Shown piece by piece: positions 31,284 through 41,856 of a DNA stretch of 64,000 nt; the stretch's first letter is position 1; each line of letters starts with the position of its first letter. The DNA lies in contig JALQPE010001907.1 of NCBI GenBank assembly GCA_030407315.1, positions 1 to 64,000 of the forward strand, read 5' to 3'. A model generated the notes under the pieces. It saw nothing but the letters and a program-made list of their open reading frames with translations. It searched no databases and was not told where the DNA came from. Made by a program: the position numbers and the translations under genes. The DNA comes from Asparagopsis taxiformis (Eukaryota; Rhodophyta; Florideophyceae; Bonnemaisoniales; Bonnemaisoniaceae).

Positions 31284-34162
31284 CCCCCGAGATCAGATCA
31301 GTGGTCACTGCTCCTCTTACCAATACCAAGACGTTACCCCCACCGACCGAAACTGGAAGGCCGAACACCAGAAGTAGTTCAGTCAACTCTCTCATGAGAG
31401 CATACGCCAATCAACCAAAGTTCTCAGGTTTATTTACCGACGATTTTGAAGCGTCAATTGAACAGTACGAGACACTGTGCTCACTTTGCGAGGTTAGAGG
31501 CGATCAAAGGGCGAAAGCATTCCCAGTGATGTTAACTGGATCGGCATTCTCGCATTATAACCGTTCGTATGGAAAGAGTAACCTTTCATACCAAGAGCTC
31601 GTGGAAGCGTTCCGTTCGTGGTACACCAGCGAAGAACAACGTTATAGGCTGTTGCAAGATTGGCAAAGGCCATCACTAATACGAGAAATGGAACAACAGC
31701 AGGACAAGAGCGAGCTGCACGTATTCCAAGAACTGGCAGACAAGCTGACAAAGATCCAACACCAGTTGCATAGATCATATCACGATCCACGATTCTTGCG
31801 TGATCAACTTCTTGTAGCTGCCGATGTGCCACACATACGCAGATCATTAATAGATAAGATCCCGAGTACGCCACAGGAGGCCATGCAAAGGATTGCTACA
31901 CTATTATCTTCCGAACCACGGTCAGCAGGTGCGTATCATACAGACGGATACCCGGACGAGGCAATGTATGGTATAGGAAGACGCTTTGGCGGGAAAGCCA
32001 AAAATGGGATTAGAGGCGGATCGCGAAAGAAGAAAACGTTGCGACAGGCACTGGCATCCGTTGACGGCTGTTGGGTGTGCAAAGGAAAGCACCGCGCACG
32101 CGATCATCACACTTCCGCAGAGATTATTTCGGCGCTGAACAAGCTGAAGGAAAAAGGTGACAGTGTCATGCTTACTGTGGAGAATTTGGAGGACATACAA
32201 GACGCGTACGTCATGCAGAATGGCTCGGAAAGCGAGGATGAATCGCAAGATGACAACGCCAGCATTAATCTACTCTCGCTTGGCAGAAATTCTATGTCCA
32301 CGCATGACCACTCATGCACACACGAAACATACTTGTCTAACGAAACGTTTCTGCACGGCAGATCTTTTGTCTCAGACAGAGAGCGGAGCATACGGAAAAT
32401 CGACGCCGAACTCAAGACCGGCGAGATCAGTCGATTCAACGGCATTATAATCGATACCGGTGCGAATCGGAGATCCGCGATGTGTATTCAGCAGTATCGA
32501 GTTTACTGTGATGAGTTCATGGCTCCAATGAAAATTAACTTCAAGGAGAACTCAGGACTAAAGGGGATCGGTGGGAAGAGCGACGCAATTGGCACAGCAA
32601 TTATTCCAATACCATTCCACCACCTTGATCTCGTGATTGATGTGAAGTTCAAAATAATGAGAAACCACTGTCCAACCCTTCTGTGTCTCCGCGACATGAT
32701 ACAAAATGGACTAGATCTCAGCATCCAGGAAAGGTGCATATCGTACAAGCACAAGACTCAGAGCCTTGTACTGGACAACTATTTCCTCAAGCACATATGG
32801 AAACCCGGCGACATCGCATACGCGTTGTACACAGATCGCGAGCTGCGCCGCCTACACCGCGTATTTGGACATCCAACGGTTTCGGCATTCGCGAAATTGC
32901 TGAAGACAGCGAACCCCAATGAGTTTAATTCAGACGTTAAGCAAGCGATACAGGCTATCACACGAGGATGTGAAACATGCGGTAAGCTTTCCGCGAAGCC
33001 ACGTCGCTTCAAAGTATCCATAGGTAGTGACAACTTGCGCTTCAATCACGTCGTCGCAATAGATCTCGTCATGCTCGCAGGAAAGTCCGTCCTACATGCG
33101 GTTTGCGAAGCAACGCACTACAATGCTGCAACATTTCTGCGAAACAACACGGCAGAGGAAACATGGAAGGCGCTATTACGATGCTGGACGAGAGTGTACC
33201 TTGGACCGCCCGATTTCCTGCGAATTGATCAAGGATCAAACTTTGTCGCCAAGCATTTTCGCGACTGTGTGGATGCGGACGGGATCACATTGTTAGAAGC
33301 ACCGATCGAGTCACCAAACACAATGTCGCACGTAGAGCGTTATCATGCGCCATTGAGAGCCGCATTCCAAAAGATCCGCGACTCAATGCCACGAACAGAA
33401 AGTGATGCCGATTGTCTCCAGCTCGCAGTGAAAGCTGTCAACGACACTATCGGACCAGAGGGACTATGTCCGACGATCCTAGTCTATGGTACAATCCCCC
33501 GCCCACCCCGCCGCACCCCCGCAAAAACACAATTAGAAAGAGGAAGAGCACTTGACTGTGCAATGGACGCAGTGAGAAAAGAGCAGGCCAAACGCCGCGT
33601 GGCTTTCGCGTTGAGACACCCAGGAAGTCCTAAAGCGAACGAGCAGGAGATCGAGCTACACAGACTCCCTTCAGGTTCCCCTGTACGCGTGTATCGGGAC
33701 AAATCAAAGCAGTGGGAGGGTCCGTTTCCGCTTGTTAGTGTGGAGGGACGCACCGCAGTCGTGCAGTTACCGCACGGAAGGAAGATCTTCCGCTCTACAG
33801 TCGTGAAGAGCGCCGGAAGCAGTCCTCCGAAAGAAATTTGGTGTGAGGGGAGAGACGAATGCAGAGATGATGGACAGAATACTCGTTCCACTTCTGAACA
33901 ATCTACAATAGATACTGGGCAGGCTAATTCCATATTGGAAATTACTCCAAAACATTTAATCAATGGGATATTCGAAACGCCAGATCATATTTTCAGTACC
34001 GACGACGCCGACGGACACACATTTAGCCACAGCCGCCAACAAGAACTAAATGGACTACGAGAGAGAGGTACCTTCGACATCGTAGACAGCTGCAGTATCC
34101 CTAAGGGCATACGTATCTATGGTTCAAGATGGATTGATACACTCAAGAATGTGAATGGAACG
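31202..34162 (+). pseudogene. Copia-C Gag-Pol, N-terminal part up to RT start (interrupted)
   Basis: The frame opens without ATG, as expected for frameshift expression. Gag SWYTSEEQRYRLLQDW, zinc-binding CWVCKGKHRARDHH, protease DTGANRRSAM, integrase zinc region with CETCGKL, core AIDLVML, DQGSNFV and SHVERYHAPL, then GSPVRVYRD. RT begins with RIYGSRWIDTLKN and is cut at 34162 by the Gypsy-B LTR. The frame continues spuriously into that LTR to 34399. Confidence 0.93.
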
Positions 34163-34821
34163 TGTAGTATACGTGGCAGTTCCGAAATTGCCAATATTTA
34201 CGTTTTCCGCGGAATTCGAATTTCGGCGGACACGACCGGCTACAGCAATGCACGAACATTGCTGGCGCATGCGCGCGCGCAACCGGCACACGTGTGCAAC
34301 GAACGTACTGGCAACGGCCAACGGACCAACGGGTCCCTACGTGTGACCCACAAGGTCCTTTCCCATTCGGGGACGTTACGAGCAGTGTTTACACTGTAAA
34401 GCGATGCCATCGTGGCCATATAGGTATTGGCATCGTGCCGGGAGGGAAAGGGGACAAGACAACGATCGAGCAACGGCTCTAGTCTACGACTGACTTCTAC
34501 GTTTACGTTTACGTTTTGCCTAACGAGGCTTCGTCTCCGTCGAGCTGCGTACTCCCTACCCATCGCCGCACGTAAGGCTGATTGCGTGTAGTGCCTCCGG
34601 GCTTGGTCGAGAGCGCCTCCGGTGACGTACCACCTCGTGTGCTAACGTAATCCTCGCGTGGATTGTTGCGTCGTGACGCTCGTGTCTACTCGCTAACCAC
34701 TCTACCTTCCTACCTAACAATACAGTCAAAACACCAGCGGGTGGACTGCTCGTTTCGTTTCGTTAAGGACAGCGTGTCCGTGGCTCGTACCAGCTACTTC
34801 TAGAACTAACGTTGTTCCACA
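34163..34821 (+). repeat. Gypsy-B 5' LTR
   Basis: 659 bp, TGTAGTATACG to GTTGTTCCACA. A diverged relative is the solo LTR at 59266-59965 in reverse orientation. Confidence 0.96.
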
Positions 34822-34822
34822 C

Positions 34823-34838
34823 TGGTCTCTCGACCTAG
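34823..34838 (+). other. Gypsy-B primer binding site
   Basis: TGGTCTCTCGACCTAG starts one base after the LTR. The identical 16-mer follows the unrelated LTR at 61077-61860 (minus strand), which supports its role as a tRNA primer site. Confidence 0.75.
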
Positions 34839-34925
34839 AAGTTGCTACGAGCATTACGACAACCAACGAGGTTGAGCTCTTTTACGTTAACGAAAAGCTA
34901 CGTGCTACGCTACAGACGACGGTCT

Positions 34926-35873
34926 ATGAATTACGCTGTGTCGAATTCCAGCGCGTCGCCCAGGCAACCGTTGCCAACGTCAGCGGACGCCGAAGCCGAC
35001 GTGGCCTTGTCAGCAGAAGCGATCTTCGCGACTGATCGATCTATCCCGCCGGATATCGAGGCGATCGGCCAGCTACCACGTACGGTAAGCCCGTTTGAGT
35101 CCGTGAGCATGGACCCCGCAACGCGCGGTCAGCTCAACGAAGGGAACGTGACTCCCACGGCACTACGCGTAGTGTACGAAGACCTTCGAGGTCACATCGA
35201 AAGGGCGAGCGACGCGGCCGTCGACGAAGCCGTAAGGCAGAGACTCGGAGTCTCGGAGCGCGAAGCTCGTGCGTTACGTGAACGCTCAGCGACCCTCGAA
35301 CGGGAAAACGAAGACTTACGAAACCGCCTCTCCGCCGTGGAGGGAAGACTCGACTCGTTTGTCGTAGTATTCAACGAAATCGTCGCCGGACGTTCCGCTC
35401 CGCCGAGCGGAAGCGATCCGAATTACGAAGGCTCGCGCGCCTATAACTCGCAATCCTCCCCGGCCGTTCCGGGAGGATACCCACCAACACCTGGTCCGAC
35501 GACCCCGACAACGTACGGAAGGGGGGCGACAGTGCAACGAGCCATCGCCACCCCAACGAGACGCCACGAAGGCAATTACGTTTTAACGATACGCCAGACC
35601 ACGCGCGGTCGGCGGACGCAGCACGAGCTGCGCAATTCGATACGAGAGCTCCCCCGCCACGTGAGACGTACATTCCGTGGCTGGGAACGTTCGGCACGAC
35701 GGACACGCGAGTCCACGAAAACGAACGTGCCGACGCGGTACGCTTACCAGGGAACGCCCTCGGACCCGTTTGCCACGCGTTGGCAGAGCACACGACAATG
35801 CTCGACGCATTTGCGAACGTGGTGTCGTACCGCATGTACCGACTTAACGATGTACGTGAACATCTCTACGTGA
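34926..35873 (+). CDS. Gypsy-B ORF1, N-terminal Gag-like protein with coiled coil
   Basis: Open from 34842; the first ATG is 34926, giving 315 residues. The central part has a strong heptad pattern (SEREARALRERSATLE followed by RENEDLRNRLSAVEGRL), predicting a coiled coil. The C-terminal third is Pro/Arg-rich. It precedes the zinc-knuckle Gag frame, with an overlap of about 94 nt. Likely the N-terminal part of Gag, with the rest reached by a -1 shift. Confidence 0.7.
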   Translation: MNYAVSNSSASPRQPLPTSADAEADVALSAEAIFATDRSIPPDIEAIGQLPRTVSPFESVSMDPATRGQLNEGNVTPTALRVVYEDLRGHIERASDAAVDEAVRQRLGVSEREARALRERSATLERENEDLRNRLSAVEGRLDSFVVVFNEIVAGRSAPPSGSDPNYEGSRAYNSQSSPAVPGGYPPTPGPTTPTTYGRGATVQRAIATPTRRHEGNYVLTIRQTTRGRRTQHELRNSIRELPRHVRRTFRGWERSARRTRESTKTNVPTRYAYQGTPSDPFATRWQSTRQCSTHLRTWCRTACTDLTMYVNIST

Positions 35874-37327
35874 ACGAGAGTCAAAGCGTACATAAGCTCA
35901 AACGTGAGCTGGAGGGACTTTTCCCTACGTTGAAGCCGTTCTCCGGCCGGAATCCGATTACGTTACTCGGATTCCTCGCCCAAATACGTGATGGGTTCAG
36001 CACACTCGGAGTGTGCGAGGGAGTGGCAGTACGTGCGCTGCACTTCTTCCTCGAAGGGGACGCCCGACGGTTCTACGATTCCCAGTGTACGACTGGCGTG
36101 ATCACGACTGATCCGACGAAGAGGTTCTCGTGGCCTCACGTAATCAACGCGTTGATCAAACGATACCTGCAAGACGACGTGCTGCAGGAGGCCTACGAAA
36201 AGGTCACGATGATCACGCAGAGTCCTAACGAGGACGAGAATCAGTACGCTGATAGACTCGACACCGCCACGCGGGCGTGTAACTACGTGTTTACGGATCG
36301 ACTCCTCGTTCACCACTACGTACGTGGGTTGCTGCCCTCGACGCGGGCAGCAGTGACGGAACGACTCCGGTCACTCCCCGAACGAGAGAGGAACGACCTC
36401 ACCGTTGTGAGACGATTGGCGACGGCCGAAGGAACGACCTTCCGTGCACGTACGGCAGCTGTCGCGTCAGCCGCGAAACCGAAAGTGCGGTTTCCGGTGA
36501 AGCCTACGTTGGCTATTTCCGACCACGAGTCGAGGAAGTTCGCGGACTACGATGAGTCCGCGTACTTACGTAATGAACGGGCTAACGAGCCCAGTTACCA
36601 CGATGGTAACCTGAACATCCCCGCGAGGGACGACGACGACGTGTCGCTCGCTGCGGTTCACGTTGCCGAGAATTTGGAGGCGATCCTCTTCACGAACGGG
36701 CCGCCGCCCAACGATACGAAAACGGCAAACGAAAAGCCGGACGAGCTCGAAGCTCGATTGAACCGTCCATGCGAGGACGTGCCGAAGCTCACGAGCGAGC
36801 AGACGCAATTGGCGCACTCCGTAATCCCGAATGATTACTGGACGCTGTCGTGTTGGTCATGCCGCGAAGATGGCCACTCGACGTTTACGTGTCCGCGTCT
36901 GACGCCAGATCAACGGATCTTTTTCGCGTACAAGTACTACCTCTTCCACGTGAAGAGCAACCCACGTCAGGCTGAGTACTTCCGCCAACGAATGGCCAAG
37001 CGTCACCAGGAACGACCTGATGAGCGAGGGAACGTGACCCCGCGGAGGTACGGCACGCCGCCTACGATACTCCGAAACCCCAATCGTGACGGGGGAAGGC
37101 CCTTCGACAGGCGCCGCGGCGACTTTCGTAATGACCGACGTGACCCCCGCCCGTGGGCGAACGAACGGAATGGCCAGCGTAATGGCCGCAGCGGAGTCTA
37201 CGTGACGACCTCCGCTGACGAAACACCACTCGAGGTGGAAACGAGTCACGATGACGAACGAGCTTCGTGGGCTCACGACGACAACGTGTCGAACGGCCCC
37301 GCGCCGGGAAACGACCAGGCGATGTAG
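35780..37327 (+). CDS. gag: Gypsy-B ORF2, Gag with zinc knuckle
   Basis: 515 codons, opening without ATG in the -1 frame of ORF1. Contains a gypsy capsid-like region (VRALHFFLEGDARRFYDSQ, then DENQYADRLDTATRACNY) and a CCHC knuckle CWSCREDGHSTFTC at about residue 358. The tail is basic (RDGGRPFDRRRGDFRNDRR). Overlaps ORF3 by 61 nt. Confidence 0.85.
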   Translation: MAEHTTMLDAFANVVSYRMYRLNDVREHLYVNESQSVHKLKRELEGLFPTLKPFSGRNPITLLGFLAQIRDGFSTLGVCEGVAVRALHFFLEGDARRFYDSQCTTGVITTDPTKRFSWPHVINALIKRYLQDDVLQEAYEKVTMITQSPNEDENQYADRLDTATRACNYVFTDRLLVHHYVRGLLPSTRAAVTERLRSLPERERNDLTVVRRLATAEGTTFRARTAAVASAAKPKVRFPVKPTLAISDHESRKFADYDESAYLRNERANEPSYHDGNLNIPARDDDDVSLAAVHVAENLEAILFTNGPPPNDTKTANEKPDELEARLNRPCEDVPKLTSEQTQLAHSVIPNDYWTLSCWSCREDGHSTFTCPRLTPDQRIFFAYKYYLFHVKSNPRQAEYFRQRMAKRHQERPDERGNVTPRRYGTPPTILRNPNRDGGRPFDRRRGDFRNDRRDPRPWANERNGQRNGRSGVYVTTSADETPLEVETSHDDERASWAHDDNVSNGPAPGNDQAM

Positions 37328-40300
37328 GTCACGAGCCACCCACATCGCCTGAACCCTTACGTAAAAGGGGGACGACCGACGTCGATGATTGGTCCTCCGC
37401 AGGCTCACCGATGAACGAGAGCTACGTAAAGCTCACGGCCGCGAAGGCCAACTCGAGTCACACGACACCCGACGTGGGGGAAGAAACGAAGTCCGACGGG
37501 ACGAACGAACCTCACACGAAGAGGAAGCCTCGCAGACGAGCGAGACGCGCTACCCGGAAGCACGACGCTTCCGAGCGCGAGAAAGCCAAACACGCGGCTT
37601 ATACGAAGCGTGTCGACGCAAAAGAAGCCATACGGGCTCACACGATGAAGCGACGAACCGCTAGCGAAGACGTAGACCGCGCGCCGGTCAGGACCGAACC
37701 GTTGGTCCTCGACGGGCATACGTGCCTACTTGCGTCGAAGCATTATATCGTATCCGGAACGATCGGACTAGACCTCAACGTGATGAGGGCGATTACCATC
37801 GCGATGGATACGTGCAGCGGCTACAACTTGATACGAACAAGTTTACTACCCTACGACTGGGTCGACCGCTGTCTACGTGACGAAGAGCTGCCGAAGCTCG
37901 GAGACGCCAACGGGCGACGTTTGCCTATCGAAGGCGCCATCCTGCTTCGTGTCAGGCTGGGGAACTCGCTGTTCCGCGTAAAATTCTTCGTAGCCAACAC
38001 GCTGGCTGTCCCCGTTATAATGGGCACGTCGTTCATGTCGAAGCATGTCGATGCTATACGCTGTCGAGCGCAGACAATCGACCTCCATCGGGGGGATACG
38101 ATACCCATTATCGCGGAGGGCGATACGACGACTCCGTACGAGGAGGGGGAGGAGACGAATCCAAACGTGGAGCCCCCGAAACGCCGCGAGCGTAACGCGG
38201 CCTCGAATAGGCCGAGCCGAACGTTCTCGGTTCGCCTGACGAAGTACACGCGTGTACCGGCGATGTCGCAACGGACCGTCAACGTGACGACGGATGCGAC
38301 CGGACTCGTGTTCCTCGAACCGAAAGCGTCGGTGCAATTCCGGCATGGGCTGCGCATAGCCAACGGAGTGGTCGACGTAGGACCGAGAGAGACGTTCTCT
38401 ATCATCGTGTCGAACTTCACGAAGAAGGACCGCGAATTGCCGAAAGGCGCAACGATTGCGTACGCGGTACGCTCCCCGCTGGGAATCGTCCCACTCAAGC
38501 GTGAGGGCGGCGAAGCCCTCGCGAAGGTCTTGAACCTACCGCTAGTCGACGCGACGACACGGACGAATACGAACGGGTTGGGCGACGAAACGCCAGACCC
38601 GTTGGTCAACGAAAAGGGGAACGACCCCGCCACGGATTGGCAGTCGACAATCGATTTGTCGCACCTCGACGACGAGGATTTACGAAAGCGCATCAACGAG
38701 ATGCTAGCTACACATTCGTCAATGTGGACGAGCGGACGCCTCGGCGAAATCAATGCTACGGAGCATCGAATCGAACTCGAACCGGGCACGCGGCCCATAC
38801 GTTCAATGCCCTATCGTCAGGGTCCGGCTTTACGTACGATAGCCGAGGAGCAGATCACGAAGATGCTCAACGAAGGGGTTATCGAACCCGCGTCCAGCGA
38901 ATGGGCGTCACCAATCGTGTTGGTGCCGAAGAAGGACGGATCCTTACGTTTCTGTGTCGATTACAGGCGTTTGAACGCGAAAACGATCGCTGATTCGTAC
39001 CCGCTCCCTCGTATGGAAGACTGCCTTGATTCGTTGGGCGACGCCGCCATCTTCACGACACTCGATTGTAACGCCGGTTACTGGCAAGTGCCCGTCTCCG
39101 CCGAGGACCGTGATAAGACAACGTTTACGTCTTTCATGGGAACGTATCGCTACGTGCGAATGCCATTCGGGCTACGAAATGCCCCCGCTACGTTTCAGCG
39201 GACGTTGGACATCATCCTCTCCGGAGTACGCTGGCAATCGTGCCTGGTCTACTTAGACGACGTAATCGTCTTTTCGAAGGACCTCGAGTCTCACCTGGGT
39301 CACGTTGACCAGGTGCTTTCCCTGCTACGCGCAGCGGGAGTAACGTTAAAGCTCACGAAGTGCTCGTTCTTTCAACCACGAGTTGACTACCTGGGGCACG
39401 TGATTACCCCAGGGAAGCTGCACGTCGCAGCTCGGAACAAGGAAGCCTTTCGTACGGCTACGTTCCCACGCGACAAGACGCAATGTCGATCGTTTTTGGG
39501 CGCGGCCAACGTTTACCGCCGTTTCGTAAAGGCGTATGCCGAGATCGCTCGGCCACTCAACACGATGTTGAAGAAGGACGCTTCCCCCGATTGGACGAAC
39601 CCAACAAACGCGCAAACGAATGCGTTCGAAACGTTGAAGACAATACTGGTGTCGCCACCAGTATTGCACCTTCCGAAGGCGGGACGTCCGTTCATGATCG
39701 ATACCGACGCGTCGGCGTACCAGCTGGGAGCTACGTTGCTCCAGCAGCAAAACGAAGACAAGCCCAACGAATGGGTGCCGATTGGGTACTGGTCGAAGAC
39801 CCTGAACGAAACCGAACGCGGTTACTCGGCAACGGAGCGCGAGTGTTACTCCGTCGTGTGGGCGATAACGTCGCTCCGACCCTACGTAGAGGGTCAACGA
39901 TTTACCGTACGTACGGATCACGAAGCCTTACGTTGGCTGATGACGTTAACGGACGCGTCCGGACGACTACTACGATGGAGGCTACGCGTTGCCGAATTCG
40001 ATTTCGAAGTCACGTACAGACCTGGGCGCGTGCACCAGGTACCTGACGCTTTATCACGTGTGATATCTACGTATGACGACGGTCGACCCGTCGACGATGA
40101 CGTACCATCGTACGGGGACGCGGTACTCGTGACGACTCGCAGTCGGCGACAACCCACACGAAATGGGCAAGGACGAACGACGTCCGTGCGTAAAAAGGCG
40201 ACGAATGCCGGGGGTCACGACGACCCGTCTAACGAGACTCGTGACGGACGAACATCAACCACGACGGCTGGCCACGATGGCCTCGAGTTCAACCGCGACG

Positions 40301-41856
40301 CGTCGCTCGATGACGTTCTTGACGAGGAACCGGATTTCCTCGACGAACAGCGCGCTGCTGAAGACGATTCGGCACGCGTGCCACCAGCTGACGTTCAGCT
40401 CCCCATTACGAGGGACGAGCTTATCGAAGCTCAACGCGAGGACGCGTTCTGTCAAACGATACTGACACGACAGTCCGAGACGCAGGACGCTGCATTCTTC
40501 GAAGGCCACGATGGCCTACTCCGACGCCGGAACCCTCACGATGAGGAACGTACGCAAATCGTTGTGCCGGCTTCGTTACGGCCGCGGCTGCTGGAGTTAA
40601 CGCACCACCACGTCCTCGCTGGACATCCCGGGCAAACGCGTATGTACTATACCCTACGGAGGACGTACTACTGGCCCGCGATGGCCGCCGACATCCACGC
40701 AACGGTACGAAACTGCGTTGGATGTGCGAAGAACCGCGTGAAGCTTCGCAAACGGACGAACCCGTTACGTTTATTCCCGGCCACGGAGCCGCTGCGAGAC
40801 CTATGTATCGACATACTAGGTCCGCTGACGAAGACCACGCGTGGCAACCGATTTATTCTCGTGATAACGGACCGCTTCACGAAGCTAACCAGAGTCGTAC
40901 CTCTACGTAATATCGATTCCGCCAACGTGGCGAGCGCGTTCGTCAACGCATGGGTCTTCTCGTATGGACCCCCACGGACGCTCATAAGCGATAACGGAAA
41001 GCAGTTCGCTGCTAAGTTTTTCCAGCGCGTCTGCAACGAGATTGGCGTAACGAACGTCTTCACGTCGACGTACCACCCCCAAACGAACGGGCAGGTGGAG
41101 CGCTACAACAGGACGATCCTGGCGATGCTGCGCAATTACGTGAACGAAAACCAGAACGACTGGGATCGATACGCATCGGCGTTAACGTTTGCGTACAACA
41201 CGCATGTGCATTCGAGCACGGGCACGACGCCCTTCGATTTGATTCTCACGAATCCACCGCCACCGTTGGCGCTACACACGTCGGTAACGAACCGCGAACT
41301 ACCCGACGGGGGAGGGCGAGCCACTTACGTTCGTGAGCTCGCCACAACGATGGATAACGCGTATCGAACGCTGAAGGCCGCGCAGGCACGTTATAAACGA
41401 AATTTCGACAAGCGAGTCCGTGTCTCGAATCGAAACATCCGCGCGGGAGAATACGTATTCATCGACCCGACGGACGGGACCACGAAGGGCACGAAGCTCG
41501 GCAACCACGCGTTGGGACCGTTCCGCGTACTACGTAACGACGTACGAACGTTCGTCATCCAACGAGGAGACGTAGTTGAACGTGTCAACTCGGACCGCGT
41601 TGCGTACGCGCCAACGCCGGCGAACGCGCCCCCGCCGGAGCCATACGATGCCACCGAGGCAGACCTCGACAAGAACCGCGACGGTCCGGCGTATGTAGTA
41701 GACGACCTACTCAACCACCGCGTGAACGAGGACGGAACGTTAGACTTCCTCGTGAAGTGGGTCGGGTATCGTAACCCTACGTGGGAACCCCGCCGGAACG
41801 TATCTGAAGAGAGCGTCTCTCGATACTTCGCACGCGTGCGACGAGCAACAACGTGA
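37267..41856 (+). CDS. pol: Gypsy-B Pol with C-terminal chromodomain
   Basis: 1529 codons, in the -1 frame of ORF2 and without ATG. Protease motif AMDTCSGYNLI near residue 178 (DTC instead of DTG). RT has a FCVDYRRLN segment and YLDDVIVF near 661; RNase H IDTDASAYQLG near 811; integrase HHCC at about 1111-1155 (CVGCAKN), then CIDILGPL, ISDNGKQF and NGQVERYNR. The chromodomain occupies about residues 1475-1525 (YVVDDLLNHRV, FLVKWVGY, PTWEP). Ends on TGA with no internal stop. Large antisense frames over this ORF (for example 37851-38798 minus) are shadows. Confidence 0.95.
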   Translation: MGSRRQRVERPRAGKRPGDVGHEPPTSPEPLRKRGTTDVDDWSSAGSPMNESYVKLTAAKANSSHTTPDVGEETKSDGTNEPHTKRKPRRRARRATRKHDASEREKAKHAAYTKRVDAKEAIRAHTMKRRTASEDVDRAPVRTEPLVLDGHTCLLASKHYIVSGTIGLDLNVMRAITIAMDTCSGYNLIRTSLLPYDWVDRCLRDEELPKLGDANGRRLPIEGAILLRVRLGNSLFRVKFFVANTLAVPVIMGTSFMSKHVDAIRCRAQTIDLHRGDTIPIIAEGDTTTPYEEGEETNPNVEPPKRRERNAASNRPSRTFSVRLTKYTRVPAMSQRTVNVTTDATGLVFLEPKASVQFRHGLRIANGVVDVGPRETFSIIVSNFTKKDRELPKGATIAYAVRSPLGIVPLKREGGEALAKVLNLPLVDATTRTNTNGLGDETPDPLVNEKGNDPATDWQSTIDLSHLDDEDLRKRINEMLATHSSMWTSGRLGEINATEHRIELEPGTRPIRSMPYRQGPALRTIAEEQITKMLNEGVIEPASSEWASPIVLVPKKDGSLRFCVDYRRLNAKTIADSYPLPRMEDCLDSLGDAAIFTTLDCNAGYWQVPVSAEDRDKTTFTSFMGTYRYVRMPFGLRNAPATFQRTLDIILSGVRWQSCLVYLDDVIVFSKDLESHLGHVDQVLSLLRAAGVTLKLTKCSFFQPRVDYLGHVITPGKLHVAARNKEAFRTATFPRDKTQCRSFLGAANVYRRFVKAYAEIARPLNTMLKKDASPDWTNPTNAQTNAFETLKTILVSPPVLHLPKAGRPFMIDTDASAYQLGATLLQQQNEDKPNEWVPIGYWSKTLNETERGYSATERECYSVVWAITSLRPYVEGQRFTVRTDHEALRWLMTLTDASGRLLRWRLRVAEFDFEVTYRPGRVHQVPDALSRVISTYDDGRPVDDDVPSYGDAVLVTTRSRRQPTRNGQGRTTSVRKKATNAGGHDDPSNETRDGRTSTTTAGHDGLEFNRDASLDDVLDEEPDFLDEQRAAEDDSARVPPADVQLPITRDELIEAQREDAFCQTILTRQSETQDAAFFEGHDGLLRRRNPHDEERTQIVVPASLRPRLLELTHHHVLAGHPGQTRMYYTLRRTYYWPAMAADIHATVRNCVGCAKNRVKLRKRTNPLRLFPATEPLRDLCIDILGPLTKTTRGNRFILVITDRFTKLTRVVPLRNIDSANVASAFVNAWVFSYGPPRTLISDNGKQFAAKFFQRVCNEIGVTNVFTSTYHPQTNGQVERYNRTILAMLRNYVNENQNDWDRYASALTFAYNTHVHSSTGTTPFDLILTNPPPPLALHTSVTNRELPDGGGRATYVRELATTMDNAYRTLKAAQARYKRNFDKRVRVSNRNIRAGEYVFIDPTDGTTKGTKLGNHALGPFRVLRNDVRTFVIQRGDVVERVNSDRVAYAPTPANAPPPEPYDATEADLDKNRDGPAYVVDDLLNHRVNEDGTLDFLVKWVGYRNPTWEPRRNVSEESVSRYFARVRRATT

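Noticed and set aside
37851..38798. Large antisense ORF over Gypsy-B pol (and others at 40668, 41391)
   Set aside because: Shadow frames of an intact, well-identified pol in ACG-rich sequence.
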